A DNA stretch of 64,000 bases from Propionibacterium sp. oral taxon 192 str. F0372 (GCF_000413315.1 NZ_KE340297.1:248001-312000), one strand, 5' to 3'. Shown: positions 9,015 to 18,836, counted from the stretch's first letter. The notes: generated from the letters alone by a model not told the origin. A program made the numbers and translations.

Positions 9015-10451
9015 TCAGTTCCGTCCTGTCGATGTCGCTCCACCGGCACCCAGGCCGGCTGCGATCTCCTGCACATGTTCGGAAGTGGTGTTGGCATCTT
9101 CCGCAAGGAAGTTGATGTCAACCTCACTCCACTGGTCGACGGGCAGCACCGATGCCGCATGCTTGATGTAGCTCGCGCGCATCCGCTCCAGATCGAGAGG
9201 TTTCCCAGCCACTTGGTCCAGCCTCTCGGGGATGACGATGGTTCTGCCCGGGACGTTATCCGCGGGGTCCCCGCGGCGCACTTCAATGCCCCGGCTGCGG
9301 GCGAAAGACAACTGGGAGTTGTGGTGTTTACCCGCCCCGGTGTACTCGGTTTCCTGCACGACGATGATCTGATCCTCATCCATCTGACGGGCTAGAGCCA
9401 CCGCCGCAGTAAGGCTCGTGTTGCCGGCAGGGCCGCGCTCCAGCCCTTCCATCTTGGTAAGCAACTCGGTCAGGTAGAAGACCTCACCCTGAGTCACCAA
9501 GTGGTAGCCGTCCATGTAGCGCAAGGCACGAGCCGCATTGCGGGGCACATCCACTCGGTCAGGCCAGGTGGCGAAAGGAACCCCGAAACCGGTGTGACCG
9601 GTGGTGAACGACTTGTTGTTGAAAGCGGTGTCGGAGGCCATGTGGAGTCCCGACAGATCCACCGAGACCGCCATCACCGTGGTCTCCTCGGCGCCCACCC
9701 GGCGCAGGCCGCGGGCTGTGCCGGTGAGGTTACCGCCGCCTGCATTGGTGACCACCACCACATCGGGAGACTTGCCGTACCTGGCCTGCACCTCCTCACC
9801 GATCTCCGCACCCAGGGTCTCCACACCCAAGATCCCGAAGGGCGTGTAGAGGCTGGCATTGAAGAATCCGGTTTCCTCCAAAGTGCGCAACAACACGTAG
9901 AACAGTTCCGGACCAACGGTCAGTTTGAGTACTTCGGCCCCATAGGCCTCGCAAGCCCGGGACTTCTCGACGATCTCGGGCTGCCCAATACGCTGGGAAT
10001 CGTAGACCTCCTGAACGACGATGCATTTCAGGTTTCGCTGGGCTGCCTGGGATGCGACCGCAGCACCATAGTTGCCGCTGGTGGCGGTGACCATCCCCTT
10101 GAAGCCTTTGGACTGGGCCTCGAAAGCGCTGATTGAGGCGCGCCGAGCTTTGAAACTGCCGGATGCATTGGCTGCCTCGTCCTTCACCAGGATCCGGGCT
10201 CCCTTGCCAGGCTCCGAGATCCGGCGCACCGCCTCGGTGAGACGCCGCAACTCGTGCAGCGGCGTCCCACCGACTTTAGTCTCGCGCTGGATGGCGGTGA
10301 TCTCCTCCAAGGAGTATCCCGAGGAGTTCATCATGGCTTCGTAGTCGAAGGCGATCGGGCTGAGGTTGAACTGATCGTAGTCCAGCCCCAGTGATGACCT
10401 CATGATGTCGTTCTTGCGGGCCATCACGGCCTGGTAGGAGTTGTCCGTCAC
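9015..10451 (-). CDS. ortB: 2-amino-4-ketopentanoate thiolase, beta subunit
   Basis: This 478-residue PLP fold-type II protein is related to threonine synthase. The PLP lysine is in NASGSFKARRA (about residue 103), with TATSGNYGAAVAS and a glycine-rich phosphate loop (NAGGGNLTGTA). With OrtA it cleaves 2-amino-4-oxopentanoate with CoA to acetyl-CoA and D-alanine, the last step of oxidative ornithine degradation. A GTG start overlaps the ortA stop (GTGA). Confidence 0.93.
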   Translation of the reverse strand: MTDNSYQAVMARKNDIMRSSLGLDYDQFNLSPIAFDYEAMMNSSGYSLEEITAIQRETKVGGTPLHELRRLTEAVRRISEPGKGARILVKDEAANASGSFKARRASISAFEAQSKGFKGMVTATSGNYGAAVASQAAQRNLKCIVVQEVYDSQRIGQPEIVEKSRACEAYGAEVLKLTVGPELFYVLLRTLEETGFFNASLYTPFGILGVETLGAEIGEEVQARYGKSPDVVVVTNAGGGNLTGTARGLRRVGAEETTVMAVSVDLSGLHMASDTAFNNKSFTTGHTGFGVPFATWPDRVDVPRNAARALRYMDGYHLVTQGEVFYLTELLTKMEGLERGPAGNTSLTAAVALARQMDEDQIIVVQETEYTGAGKHHNSQLSFARSRGIEVRRGDPADNVPGRTIVIPERLDQVAGKPLDLERMRASYIKHAASVLPVDQWSEVDINFLAEDANTTSEHVQEIAAGLGAGGATSTGRN

Positions 10452-10747
10452 GACTCGTACTCCGTTCCGATGGTTAGGATTTCTGGGACGGTGTCACCGA
10501 AGCTGTGCGTGTATCCGGGGTTCACCCGGTTGAGGACACCGGAGTGCTGACGGCCGATGATGGTGTTGATCACGACCTCATCACCCACCTTCGCATCCGC
10601 ATCAAGGAACCCGTCGATCCACTCCAGCAGCGGAGTACAGGCGGTTTCCTGGGGAAGACCGGCCGCACGTTGGTCGGGGGTCAGAACTGTTCGTTGGATC
10701 TCGACCCAGGTGCCGGCCGGCACCAGATCATCCGTTGTCCCCTGCAT
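10448..10747 (-). CDS. ortA: 2-amino-4-ketopentanoate thiolase, alpha subunit
   Basis: This 99-residue protein matches the small OrtA subunit in length and pattern: GTWVEIQRTVL near the N-terminus, an EWIDGFL stretch, and a beta-rich C-terminal half with GDEVVINTIIGR and PGYTHSFGD. It is preceded by a clear AGGAGG-type ribosome site. It follows ord by 40 bp and overlaps ortB by 4 bp. Its only known role is as partner of OrtB. Confidence 0.92.
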   Translation of the reverse strand: MQGTTDDLVPAGTWVEIQRTVLTPDQRAAGLPQETACTPLLEWIDGFLDADAKVGDEVVINTIIGRQHSGVLNRVNPGYTHSFGDTVPEILTIGTEYES

Positions 10748-10787
10748 CGGGACTCCTCCTATTCCTGAGCTGTGATGGCCCGGCGAT

Positions 10788-11834
10788 TCACCGGCGGACG
10801 TAGGCAGACGGCCCCATCAGGGCGTTGGGCGAGGGCAGGTCGATGACACGCTTGAGGCCCGGGGTCGCCTGGAAGATGCGCGGAATGGTGTTCACCGCCA
10901 TGCCCGCGGTAGAGATGCCGCCGGCAATCTCTGGGCCAGTGGACATGTGGATCTCCGGCACACCGAAGATGGTGATGTAGTCACCGGTCGCCTGATCCTC
11001 AGCCTCGGGCGCGACCTGCTGGGGATGGTTGAGCCGGATCACCTCGGTGTCGCCACGGTAGCCGATGGCGACATGGTTGCATCCGGCGACCATGCCCGGC
11101 TCGATGACCCGGTCGCGAGCCTGACGGGTGACCTTGCTGACGATCGGGTCGATGGTCTGTTCCAGGCGATCCACGCCCAGGCCCAGGGCGTCGCTGATCA
11201 GCCGCACGGATTCAGGGAATCCGACGTGGCCGACAATCGAGCCATCCGCCACACCGGCCCGGAATTGCTCCGGAGTGGTCCCCACACCCTGGGTGCGCAG
11301 CACCGTCTCGCCGTAGGGGCTGAGGTCGTTGATCCGGCTGGCCTCGATGCGCTCGACCTTCTGGCTGCCGGAGGTCAGCACGACGATCAGATGATCGAGG
11401 ACGAATCCGGGGTTGACGCCGACGCCGACGATGGATACGCCGTGCTGCTTGGCCAAGGCATCGATCTCCTCGGCGATTTCGGGGTTCTGCGCCTCGGGAG
11501 CAGCCATTTCCTCGGCGATGGAGACAACATTCACCCCGGCCGACAGGATGGTCTTCAGATCGGGCAGCTGCTGTTTCACCCAGGAAGTGGTGGTGATGGT
11601 CACCACGTCGGCATTCGTGCTGGCCAACAACGCTGCTGGATCGGTGGTGATGGTCACCCCGGTGGGTTCGCCACCGATGACCTCGCAGATGTCTTTGCCC
11701 TCCAGGTCCGCCCGGATATCGACGGCGCCTACCAGTTCCAGCCCCTCCTTTTCGAGGATGAGCTTGGCGACGCCCTGGCCCATGGCACCGAGGCCCCACT
11801 GGACCACCCGGATACGGTCACTGTTCTGGTTCAT
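10788..11834 (-). CDS. ord: 2,4-diaminopentanoate dehydrogenase
   Basis: This 348-residue NAD(P)-dependent enzyme has an N-terminal Rossmann fold (VVQWGLGAMGQGVAKLI) and a dihydrodipicolinate-reductase-like C-terminal half with GVGVNPGFVLD. It oxidatively deaminates 2,4-diaminopentanoate to 2-amino-4-oxopentanoate, linking OraES to OrtAB. The ATG at 11834 has a near-perfect AAGGAGGAG site 5 nt upstream, which decides the start over an upstream in-frame Met. It is the first gene of the minus-strand operon. Confidence 0.93.
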   Translation of the reverse strand: MNQNSDRIRVVQWGLGAMGQGVAKLILEKEGLELVGAVDIRADLEGKDICEVIGGEPTGVTITTDPAALLASTNADVVTITTTSWVKQQLPDLKTILSAGVNVVSIAEEMAAPEAQNPEIAEEIDALAKQHGVSIVGVGVNPGFVLDHLIVVLTSGSQKVERIEASRINDLSPYGETVLRTQGVGTTPEQFRAGVADGSIVGHVGFPESVRLISDALGLGVDRLEQTIDPIVSKVTRQARDRVIEPGMVAGCNHVAIGYRGDTEVIRLNHPQQVAPEAEDQATGDYITIFGVPEIHMSTGPEIAGGISTAGMAVNTIPRIFQATPGLKRVIDLPSPNALMGPSAYVRR

Positions 11835-12399
11835 TTGCTCCTCCTTGAGCGTGTGCACTCGGCGTTTCCGGGCGCACGGATGTGTCAGAACGACCCCATG
11901 TGGGTCTTCTGCTGGATGAGTGTGTTTGGGTGCGCGAACAATCTGTCAGAGAGGCCAGACCTCGACCAATCAGAAGCGAAGCTGCTCCCACAACGGTGGG
12001 CGCGGACACGTTACGGGGATGATTCCAGTCATCGCACAACTCTCCCTCAATGACTCATCCATCGACTGGGCCAGCCAAACCCTGTGCCGACGAATGTTTG
12101 GTACGACATCTTCGTCACGACCAGAATTGCACGTTGTGCAGTACCAATTCCTCCATACCGAAGGATCACCACTTCTTGGCATCCCAGAGACGCGAATCGC
12201 CCACATATCATCATTCCAACGAAGGAGTTTCCCAGATCGGGAGGTGCTCAGATGAACAAGGAGATTGACAGTGCGGGCGGACACAGCACATGCAACCGCT
12301 GGTGGGACCCGCACGGGAATCCGGTACCGTTGGGCACCGCCATTTGGTGGATGCGGTTAACCCCCACCTCGGATTCCTGCTTCACCCGGGAGGTCGTCC
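11835..12399. promoter_or_regulatory. Divergent control region, ord operon / Lrp-type regulator
   Basis: This 565-bp gap separates the ornithine operon from the divergent regulator and must hold both promoters. An imperfect palindrome (TGCAC-GTT-GTGCA, 12128-12140) is a candidate operator. TTGACA at 12265-12270 could be a -35 box for the regulator, but I see no convincing -10. Short open frames inside look random. I looked for a cobalamin riboswitch core and did not find one. Confidence 0.4.
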
Positions 12400-13404
12400 A
12401 TGGATGAGACCGATCTGAAGATCGTCAACCTGTTGCAGATTGATCCCCGGATACCCTGGGCCCAGGTGGGACAGATCCTCGGCATCTCCCCGACCACCGC
12501 ATCCCATCGGTGGGCTCGGCTGAACGCCGAAGGCCTGGCATGGATCACCACCCTTCCAGCCCTGGACCAGCAGCTGAGCGCCATCGTCGAGGTGGATTGC
12601 ATCACCGAGCGGCTCCCACCAGTGATCAGCGAATTGTGCCGTCACCCGATGATCCTCAGCGTCGACGAAACCACCGGGGAACGCGATCTGCTGCTTACCA
12701 TCAGCGCCCCGGACATGCCGACCTTCACCACGCTGATCATTGACTGGATCGGCGGGCTCGACGGGGTACATGGCACCCGAACCTCCCTGATCACCGACGT
12801 CATGGTCGGCACCGAGTCGTGGCGGATGAATGCGGTCAGCCGAGACCAAGCCATGCAGGCCGCCAAACAGGTTCCCAGGGAGCGGGTGAACTCCCAGGAC
12901 CTCGATCTGGCCCTGGCCCAGGCGCTGGCCACCGATGGCCGACGCAGCGTCGCCGCGTTGGCCACCGACCTCGACAGCCCCACCACCACGGTCCACCGCA
13001 GGCTGCAGCGGCTACGAGCCAGTCACCGAATCGCCATGCGCTGCGATGTGGCGCCCGAATTCACCGGATGGCTTTTGGAGTGCACCTGGCTCACCACGGT
13101 CGCCTTCTCCCACAAGCCCAGGATCATGGAATTGATCCGTGGCCAGCGGACATTGCGGTCGTGCATGTGGTTGACCGGAGCGAACAATCTACGGCTCAAC
13201 CTGCGGGTAGCCCACCACAGCGCGATCTCGGATGTCGAGGCCTCCATCGCCGCAGCCATCCCGGGGCTGGCCCCCGCGGAAACAATCGTCCACATGCGAA
13301 GCCACAAGTCGATGGGGTGGCTGTTGGATTCCCGGGGATGCTGTTCCGGTGAACTCATCATGCCCTATTTCGACCATGAGCCAAGGCGGAGTAGCACCGA
13401 GTGA
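12400..13404 (+). CDS. Lrp/AsnC-type regulator with two HTH domains
   Basis: This 334-residue regulator contains two AsnC-type helix-turn-helix segments. The first is at residues 1-50 (DLKIVNLLQIDPRIPWAQVGQ, trimmed here; then ILGISPTTASHRW). The second is near residues 170-215 (RRSVAALATDLDSPTTTVHRRL). Each is followed by a ligand-binding-like region. It is thus a tandem form, twice the usual 150-residue Lrp length. GGGAGG precedes the ATG. It is divergent from the ornithine operon and is probably its ornithine- or amino-acid-responsive regulator, as is common for Lrp proteins. It converges on the next gene with a 1-bp gap. Confidence 0.85.
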   Translation: MDETDLKIVNLLQIDPRIPWAQVGQILGISPTTASHRWARLNAEGLAWITTLPALDQQLSAIVEVDCITERLPPVISELCRHPMILSVDETTGERDLLLTISAPDMPTFTTLIIDWIGGLDGVHGTRTSLITDVMVGTESWRMNAVSRDQAMQAAKQVPRERVNSQDLDLALAQALATDGRRSVAALATDLDSPTTTVHRRLQRLRASHRIAMRCDVAPEFTGWLLECTWLTTVAFSHKPRIMELIRGQRTLRSCMWLTGANNLRLNLRVAHHSAISDVEASIAAAIPGLAPAETIVHMRSHKSMGWLLDSRGCCSGELIMPYFDHEPRRSSTE

Positions 13405-13405
13405 G

Positions 13406-15145
13406 TCAGCGCCGGGTGCGGGTGTAGGTGATCTTCTGCTTGCCGGAGGACTGGGAACGCAGCGCGGCGAGTTCCTGGCGGGCCTCCAGGTTGCGTTCCA
13501 TCAGTTCCTCGGCATTCAGATTGAGCTGTCCCGAACGCAGCACCAGATAGGCGATGACGGCAATCGCCACCGAGATCAGCGGACTCCAGCCAATGATCAG
13601 CGGCAGGGTGATGATGGCGACCATGTCAATGCCGCGGAACATGTTGAACATCAGCCCCGGTGGCATGGCGCCCATGCCGGTAGCGACCATCGGCATGGAG
13701 TAGTCGGCCGGACGGGCACTTACCCAACGAATCGCCCCGACGTACCCGGCCATTGCGGTGACGAATCCCTGGGCCGCCCCTATGGGTCCCATCGGGTGGG
13801 AACCGAGCAGGACGAAACCGGGCGTGACAAGCAGGGCCCAGCCAATGGCAAGTGCACCGGGAAGCGTCGTCAATGCGGTATTCAATTCGGAGGCCGACAT
13901 CGGGAAGCACCGGGCGAGACCCTTGGTCCGGTTCACCACGCGCATCGAATCGAATAGCGGAATCATCACGAAGACCAGCACCAGCCCAGCCAGAGCCGGG
14001 GTCAGATTGCCCAACCCTATGGACAACAGTGCATAGGGCACAATAATCGACAATCCCAGGGTGACCAGTCGCCCCGGACTACGTCGCAGTTTGCGGATCT
14101 CACGTGACACGATGGCCGCAGTTCCCACCGCCCGGCCACGTTCAGGGGTGACATTGCCGTGTTCCATCCAGCGGCGTTCGACCAGGATGTCGCGCATCAG
14201 GGCGAAGTCCAAGGCGAAGGCCGCGCCCTGCAAGCCGCTGAGCAGGTCTCCCCCACTAACCAGTCGAGCCCGGCCGACACCCCCGAGGTGTATACGTCCC
14301 GCCAGGGCACCACCTACCGCGCCGGTGATCCCGATCCCCAGCACGATCCACCCGGCAAATTCGGTGTGCGCCAAGTCCAGGGGAAGGTTCAGCCATCCGG
14401 CGGATACCGCAATCATGGCCAACAGGGTGGCTGTGGCGACAATGATCCAAAAGGACTGCACCACCCGGACGAAGACCATCCGGTCGGCCGCCTGTTCCTG
14501 GGCGCACAGCCCGACGATCCCGGCTGCGAGTCCTCCGGCACCCAGCGCCCACAGAACTACCGCATACCAAGCCAGGCCCGACAAAAGCAGCACCAGGGCG
14601 CTGACAGCCGCACCACCGGTAAAGGCAAGCGCCACGACCGTCCAAAGTCGACGGTTGAGCACCCGGGAACGCCGGATCGGAGCATCAAGCAGCCAAAATC
14701 CTTCCGCCGCGGAGGCAGTAACCGGGCCGAAGATGCGGCACAGGCTGACGGTGGTCGTCGCCACCGCAGCAGTCATCAGCCATGGCAGCAATCCGCGGGA
14801 GGTTGTGCAGGCCTCGGTGCCGCAGCCTGCCGAGGACTGCTGAATCGACATGATGCCCGAAACCACCATGGCAAGGATCATCACTACCGAGAACAGGGCA
14901 ACGTAGGAGTCGGTCACCATATCCCACAACGACCTGGTTGCCCGACCGCGACGCCAGTCACGCATCAGCAGCCGCAACTGGCGTTCGTCAGTCTGGGCGA
15001 CCTCGTAGTCCTCGACATCGGCAAAATCACCCGCGGGCTCCCACTCGGAGCTGGACAATTCCTCCTCGACCGGCTCCGGCAGCGGAGGATTCTGCGGCCG
15101 GTTGGGTTTCGACTGGCGTCGGCGCCGTTTCGAGTTCGCGCTCAC
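13406..15145 (-). CDS. ABC exporter membrane subunit (DUF6297-like)
   Basis: This 579-residue integral membrane protein has a charged, Arg/Lys-rich N-terminus (residues 1-70) and about 10-12 hydrophobic helices. It does not match classical ABC permease motifs but resembles the actinobacterial DUF6297 family, which is usually paired with an ATPase. Its GTG start overlaps the stop of the ATPase gene (GTGA), so they likely form one transporter. The cargo is unknown. Confidence 0.7.
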   Translation of the reverse strand: MSANSKRRRRQSKPNRPQNPPLPEPVEEELSSSEWEPAGDFADVEDYEVAQTDERQLRLLMRDWRRGRATRSLWDMVTDSYVALFSVVMILAMVVSGIMSIQQSSAGCGTEACTTSRGLLPWLMTAAVATTTVSLCRIFGPVTASAAEGFWLLDAPIRRSRVLNRRLWTVVALAFTGGAAVSALVLLLSGLAWYAVVLWALGAGGLAAGIVGLCAQEQAADRMVFVRVVQSFWIIVATATLLAMIAVSAGWLNLPLDLAHTEFAGWIVLGIGITGAVGGALAGRIHLGGVGRARLVSGGDLLSGLQGAAFALDFALMRDILVERRWMEHGNVTPERGRAVGTAAIVSREIRKLRRSPGRLVTLGLSIIVPYALLSIGLGNLTPALAGLVLVFVMIPLFDSMRVVNRTKGLARCFPMSASELNTALTTLPGALAIGWALLVTPGFVLLGSHPMGPIGAAQGFVTAMAGYVGAIRWVSARPADYSMPMVATGMGAMPPGLMFNMFRGIDMVAIITLPLIIGWSPLISVAIAVIAYLVLRSGQLNLNAEELMERNLEARQELAALRSQSSGKQKITYTRTRR

Positions 15146-15831
15146 AACGCCTGCTCCGGTTCGACCAGGGATTCGTTGGTCTCGGATTCGTCGCCAAGGC
15201 GCACGATGCGGGCTCCCATGGCCTTGACCAAGCGTGGTTCATGGGAGGCCATGACAATCGCCAGCCCCTTGGTCATCTCGTGGGCGAGTCGTTTGCCGAG
15301 CCAAGACACTCCCTCAACGTCGAGACGTTGCTCGGGTTCGTCCATGATGAGCAACTTCTTCGGCCTCACCAACGCGGTAGCCAATGCCAAGCGGCGGCGC
15401 TGCCCCGACGACAAGGTGCCCGGCAGCTGCCCAGACTGAGGAACCAACTGCACTTCGGCGAGAATCTCATCAACCAGGTCATCCGGATCCACCATGCCAT
15501 GTGCCCGGGCCAGCAAGTCGAGGTGCTCCACCACCGACAGGTCAGGGAAAAAATCGAGATCGTCGACAATGGTAGCCACATCGGTACGGAACTGCGGGTC
15601 GGTCTCCGAAGCCTTACGGCCCAGCACCTCAACCCGTCCGGAGGTGGGACGATCAGCGCCAATCAGGCACCGCAAAACGGTTGACTTCCCGGATCCGTTG
15701 CGCCCGGTAAGGGCAATGGCTTCACCGGCACGCACCGTGAGGTTGAAACCGTCGACGACGACATGGTCACCGTATTTCTTGGTGAGGTCCGAGACCTGGA
15801 GAACCTTCTCGCGTTTGGCCATGTCCTCCAT
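15142..15831 (-). CDS. ABC transporter ATP-binding protein
   Basis: This is an ATP-binding subunit of about 229 residues with Walker A (GRNGSGKST, about residue 45), a Q-loop region, an LSSGQRRRLALA signature, Walker B (LLIMDEP) and a switch His (MASHEP). The closest types are exporter ATPases that pair with multi-helix membrane partners. The start is uncertain: 15831 or, 9 bp later, 15822. It is the first gene of a two-gene operon with the DUF6297-like protein. Confidence 0.85.
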   Translation of the reverse strand: MEDMAKREKVLQVSDLTKKYGDHVVVDGFNLTVRAGEAIALTGRNGSGKSTVLRCLIGADRPTSGRVEVLGRKASETDPQFRTDVATIVDDLDFFPDLSVVEHLDLLARAHGMVDPDDLVDEILAEVQLVPQSGQLPGTLSSGQRRRLALATALVRPKKLLIMDEPEQRLDVEGVSWLGKRLAHEMTKGLAIVMASHEPRLVKAMGARIVRLGDESETNESLVEPEQAL

Positions 15832-16302
15832 TGTGTCCCGGTCACCGGCCGGACGCACCTCAAAGGCATCCTCACAGCCGTCGGTTGCCGGGTCGGTCCG
15901 GGACCACCGTCGCGGTCCCGGACCGAACTGCCGAGTGCGCGAGGCGGCCGCGTGTGGCTGGTGGATGAGGGAGGTCATCCATCGCGACCTGCCCGAACCG
16001 CAGACCGGACCAGGACCGTCCCGTCTGCGGCCCCGTCGGACGACTCCGACACACGCATGGACGACATGACCATGAAGACTTCTTCTCATGAGTCCATACC
16101 CGGGCCTCGTTGACCCGCCCCGACGTCGGGCTGCCCAGATGGACAATCCAGACCCGATGACCACGGCGAGCCGGTGAGCAACGTCGAGTTTCGGTCCGGC
16201 TCCTGGTCTCCCAGTCACGGTTGCGGGTCAGCCCGGGAATCGCACCCGGTTCTCCACACGACGTGGTACAAGCTTAGGCCTAGCGGCGGACTGTGGCAAG
16301 GT
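15832..16302. other. Intergenic region, no gene seen
   Basis: This 471-bp stretch between divergent genes holds only random-looking open frames on both strands. It must contain promoters for the ABC operon and menG, but no clear -35/-10 pair is visible. Confidence 0.5.
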
Positions 16303-17004
16303 ATGCGGGTGGCCCAACGCGCAGACCTGAACAAGGAACCCGAGGATATCGCCGGCATGTTCGATGACGTGGCCCGGCGCTACGACCTGATGAATGACCT
16401 GCTGACCTTCGGTCAGGTACGGCTGTGGCGCAGAGCAATGTTGCACGCAATCGCGCCCTCACCTGGTGAATTGATCCTCGATTTGGCAGCCGGCACCGGC
16501 ACATCTTCGCTGCCGCTAGCCAATGCCGGGGCCGTGTTGTTCCCCACCGATTTGTCCTTGGGGATGCTGCGCCAAGGCCATCGGATGCACCCCGGGCTGC
16601 ACTTTGTCGCCGGCGATGGGCTGCAGTTACCCTACAGGGATGATTCCTTCGACGTGGTCACGATCTCCTACGGACTGCGCAATGTCCACGACACCACCGC
16701 CGCGCTGCGCGAGATGCTGCGGGTCACCAAACCGGGTGGCCGGTTGCTGATCGCTGAATTCTCTCGTCCCACCTGGACGCCATTCCGCGCGGCCTACACG
16801 TGGTACTTGGGCAATGTCATTCCCCGCTTTCAGCGTGCCTCCTCCAACGCCTTGGCCTACGACTATCTCGCCGAGTCGATACTCGCTTGGCATGACCAAC
16901 CGGCCCTGGGTGCCATGATGCTCGACGCCGGGTGGGTCGACGTCGTTTGGAAGAACCTCACCGGTGGCATCGTCGCGATACACCGCGGATGGGCCCCGAA
17001 ATAG
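16303..17004 (+). CDS. menG: Demethylmenaquinone methyltransferase
   Basis: This 233-residue class I SAM-dependent methyltransferase of the UbiE/MenG family makes menaquinone from demethylmenaquinone. It shows the family start AGMFDDVARRYDLMND, the SAM-binding LDLAAGTGTSSLPL, and GLRNVHD with LRVTKPGGRLLIAEFS. The ATG at 16303 gives the usual length and has AAGG just before; the longer frame from 16174 lacks support. It sits near the menDCAE genes but on the opposite strand. Confidence 0.93.
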   Translation: MRVAQRADLNKEPEDIAGMFDDVARRYDLMNDLLTFGQVRLWRRAMLHAIAPSPGELILDLAAGTGTSSLPLANAGAVLFPTDLSLGMLRQGHRMHPGLHFVAGDGLQLPYRDDSFDVVTISYGLRNVHDTTAALREMLRVTKPGGRLLIAEFSRPTWTPFRAAYTWYLGNVIPRFQRASSNALAYDYLAESILAWHDQPALGAMMLDAGWVDVVWKNLTGGIVAIHRGWAPK

Positions 17005-17006
17005 AC

Positions 17007-18821
17007 ATGGATGCAGACCCAGGCCCCGAGCAGGCCATCCTGCTCGACGCTCATGCAGCGATCCGTTGCCCGGTCAAGGTACACAACCACCACGACCCCA
17101 CCATCACCCGCCAGGATGACGAATCCCTGGCCGCACACGACGGTGCCCAGACCGCTCAGGCCTGGATGACCAACCATGAATTCGTTGACAAGGTGCTAGA
17201 CATCCTCGCCTTGACCCCCGAGGCCGTCGATCTGCGCGACCTAGCCTGCGAGGACCCTCAGGTGCGCTCTGCAGCAACCCGTGATGCGGTGGAATCCGGG
17301 GTCTCAGTGATTATCGCACCCAGGCTTCCGGTCGACCGGGCAGGGGCACGCCGCGGTTCACCCCCGCTGCTGGTACGCGGCGCCGACACTCCCGAGGGGG
17401 AACCTGGTTACCTTCCCGTCCAGATCCACGATCACCGGGTGCTGGAGCGACACAACCGTTCTTGGACCATCTGTGTCTCACCGCTCACCACTCCCCTGCA
17501 CACCGACCGGATGGGGATGATCGATGCCCGAATGCGCAGCGGGCGGGAACAGGACATGATGTTGATGGCTCACTACTGGCGGATGCTGGAGGCCGCCGGG
17601 TGGGCTTCCTACGGGGTGCCGTGGGCAGGGCTGATCGGCCAGGACCAGTTGGTGCGCACCATCGTCGCAACCCGCCGCCACGAGGGCGAGCCCGCACTAC
17701 GGCTGAATACCTCGCATTGCTCCTCGGTGGTGCTGGGCATCGTGTGGGTGGATCTGGTGGCCAAGCAGATCCGTACTTTCGCCCGCTCGTCGAAGACTGG
17801 TTGGAAGTCCCGCTCGGCCTTGGAGCGCTACGACCACGAACATGCCTTCCGAGTCTCGGTGGCCCGCAACGCGCTGCGTCGTACCGGAGCCCCCGATGAT
17901 CCGGCGCCGATGGTTTTCCCGATTCACATCAAGGAGTGCGCTTCCTGCCCGTGGTGGCCGGTGTGTGCCCCGACAATGGGTGCCGACGATTTGAGTCGCA
18001 GCATCGACAAGTCACCGCTGGACGTACGAGAAATCACGGTACTGCGTTCTATGGGCATCTCCTCGGTGAATGACCTCGTCGAAGCCGATCTGGAAGCGCT
18101 GATGGGGGATTATCTTCCGGAGGTCTCGCACCGCGACGGGGCTGAGACCAGGCTGCGTCTGGCAGCACACCGGGCAAACCTGATTGCCTCGGGCATCGAA
18201 CTGGAACGCACCAATGACAAACCGATGCGCCTGCCGGCCAGCCGCATCGAAATCGACTGGGATATCGAGGCCGCCCCAGGAGACCGGATCTACTTGTGGG
18301 GCTTCTTGGTACGTGATCGGGAATGTCTCGACGACCACGGTCATTACGTGAGTTTTGCCCGTTTCCGGGAGATTGATTCCGAGATCGAGAACGAACTGGC
18401 CATTGAAGCGATGACCTGGCTCAACCAGATACTGGACGCGCATCCCGATGCCAGGATCTACCACTACTCCGACTACGAGATGGTGCACCTGACGAAGGTT
18501 GCCCGCTCCAGTGGGCATCCACAGGTGATCCGCGGGCTGGAACGAATGCGCCGGGCCCATTTCGACCTGTTCTCGACGATGCGACGCCACTGGTTCGGCG
18601 TCCACGGATTGGGGCTGAAGAGCGTGGCCCACGCTGCCACCGGCTTCGACTGGCGCGATGAAGCCCCCGGGGGTCTCAATTCACAAATGTGGTTCCTGGA
18701 AGCGCTACGCACCACCGATCAACAAGCCCGTTCCGAGACCATGCAACGAATCCTCGACTACAACGAAGACGACGTCCGGGCGACGATGGCGCTGCGGGAC
18801 TGGCTGCGCACCCAGGATTGA
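17007..18821 (+). CDS. TM0106-type RecB-like nuclease with RNase H-like exonuclease domain
   Basis: This protein of about 604 residues has an N-terminal RecB/Cas4-like nuclease region and a Cys cluster (ECASCPWWPVC, about residue 315) that could hold a metal or iron-sulfur cluster. A C-terminal RNase H-like 3'-5' exonuclease domain follows (IDWDIEA, YHYSDYEMVHL, DYNEDDVRATMALRDWL). This arrangement matches the TM0106 family of putative nucleases; the biological role is not known. It starts 2 bp after menG (alternative start at 16989) and ends 15 bp from the convergent menD stop. Confidence 0.8.
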   Translation: MDADPGPEQAILLDAHAAIRCPVKVHNHHDPTITRQDDESLAAHDGAQTAQAWMTNHEFVDKVLDILALTPEAVDLRDLACEDPQVRSAATRDAVESGVSVIIAPRLPVDRAGARRGSPPLLVRGADTPEGEPGYLPVQIHDHRVLERHNRSWTICVSPLTTPLHTDRMGMIDARMRSGREQDMMLMAHYWRMLEAAGWASYGVPWAGLIGQDQLVRTIVATRRHEGEPALRLNTSHCSSVVLGIVWVDLVAKQIRTFARSSKTGWKSRSALERYDHEHAFRVSVARNALRRTGAPDDPAPMVFPIHIKECASCPWWPVCAPTMGADDLSRSIDKSPLDVREITVLRSMGISSVNDLVEADLEALMGDYLPEVSHRDGAETRLRLAAHRANLIASGIELERTNDKPMRLPASRIEIDWDIEAAPGDRIYLWGFLVRDRECLDDHGHYVSFARFREIDSEIENELAIEAMTWLNQILDAHPDARIYHYSDYEMVHLTKVARSSGHPQVIRGLERMRRAHFDLFSTMRRHWFGVHGLGLKSVAHAATGFDWRDEAPGGLNSQMWFLEALRTTDQQARSETMQRILDYNEDDVRATMALRDWLRTQD

Positions 18822-18836
18822 TGACTAATCCACGGC

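Noticed and set aside
12265-12270. TTGACA as the regulator promoter
   Set aside because: No -10 box at 16-18 bp was found; kept only as a weak hint in the control-region entry.
11835-12399. Cobalamin riboswitch in the leader of the B12-dependent operon
   Set aside because: I could not find the conserved B12 box or a matching fold core, and the B12-linked control may be elsewhere.
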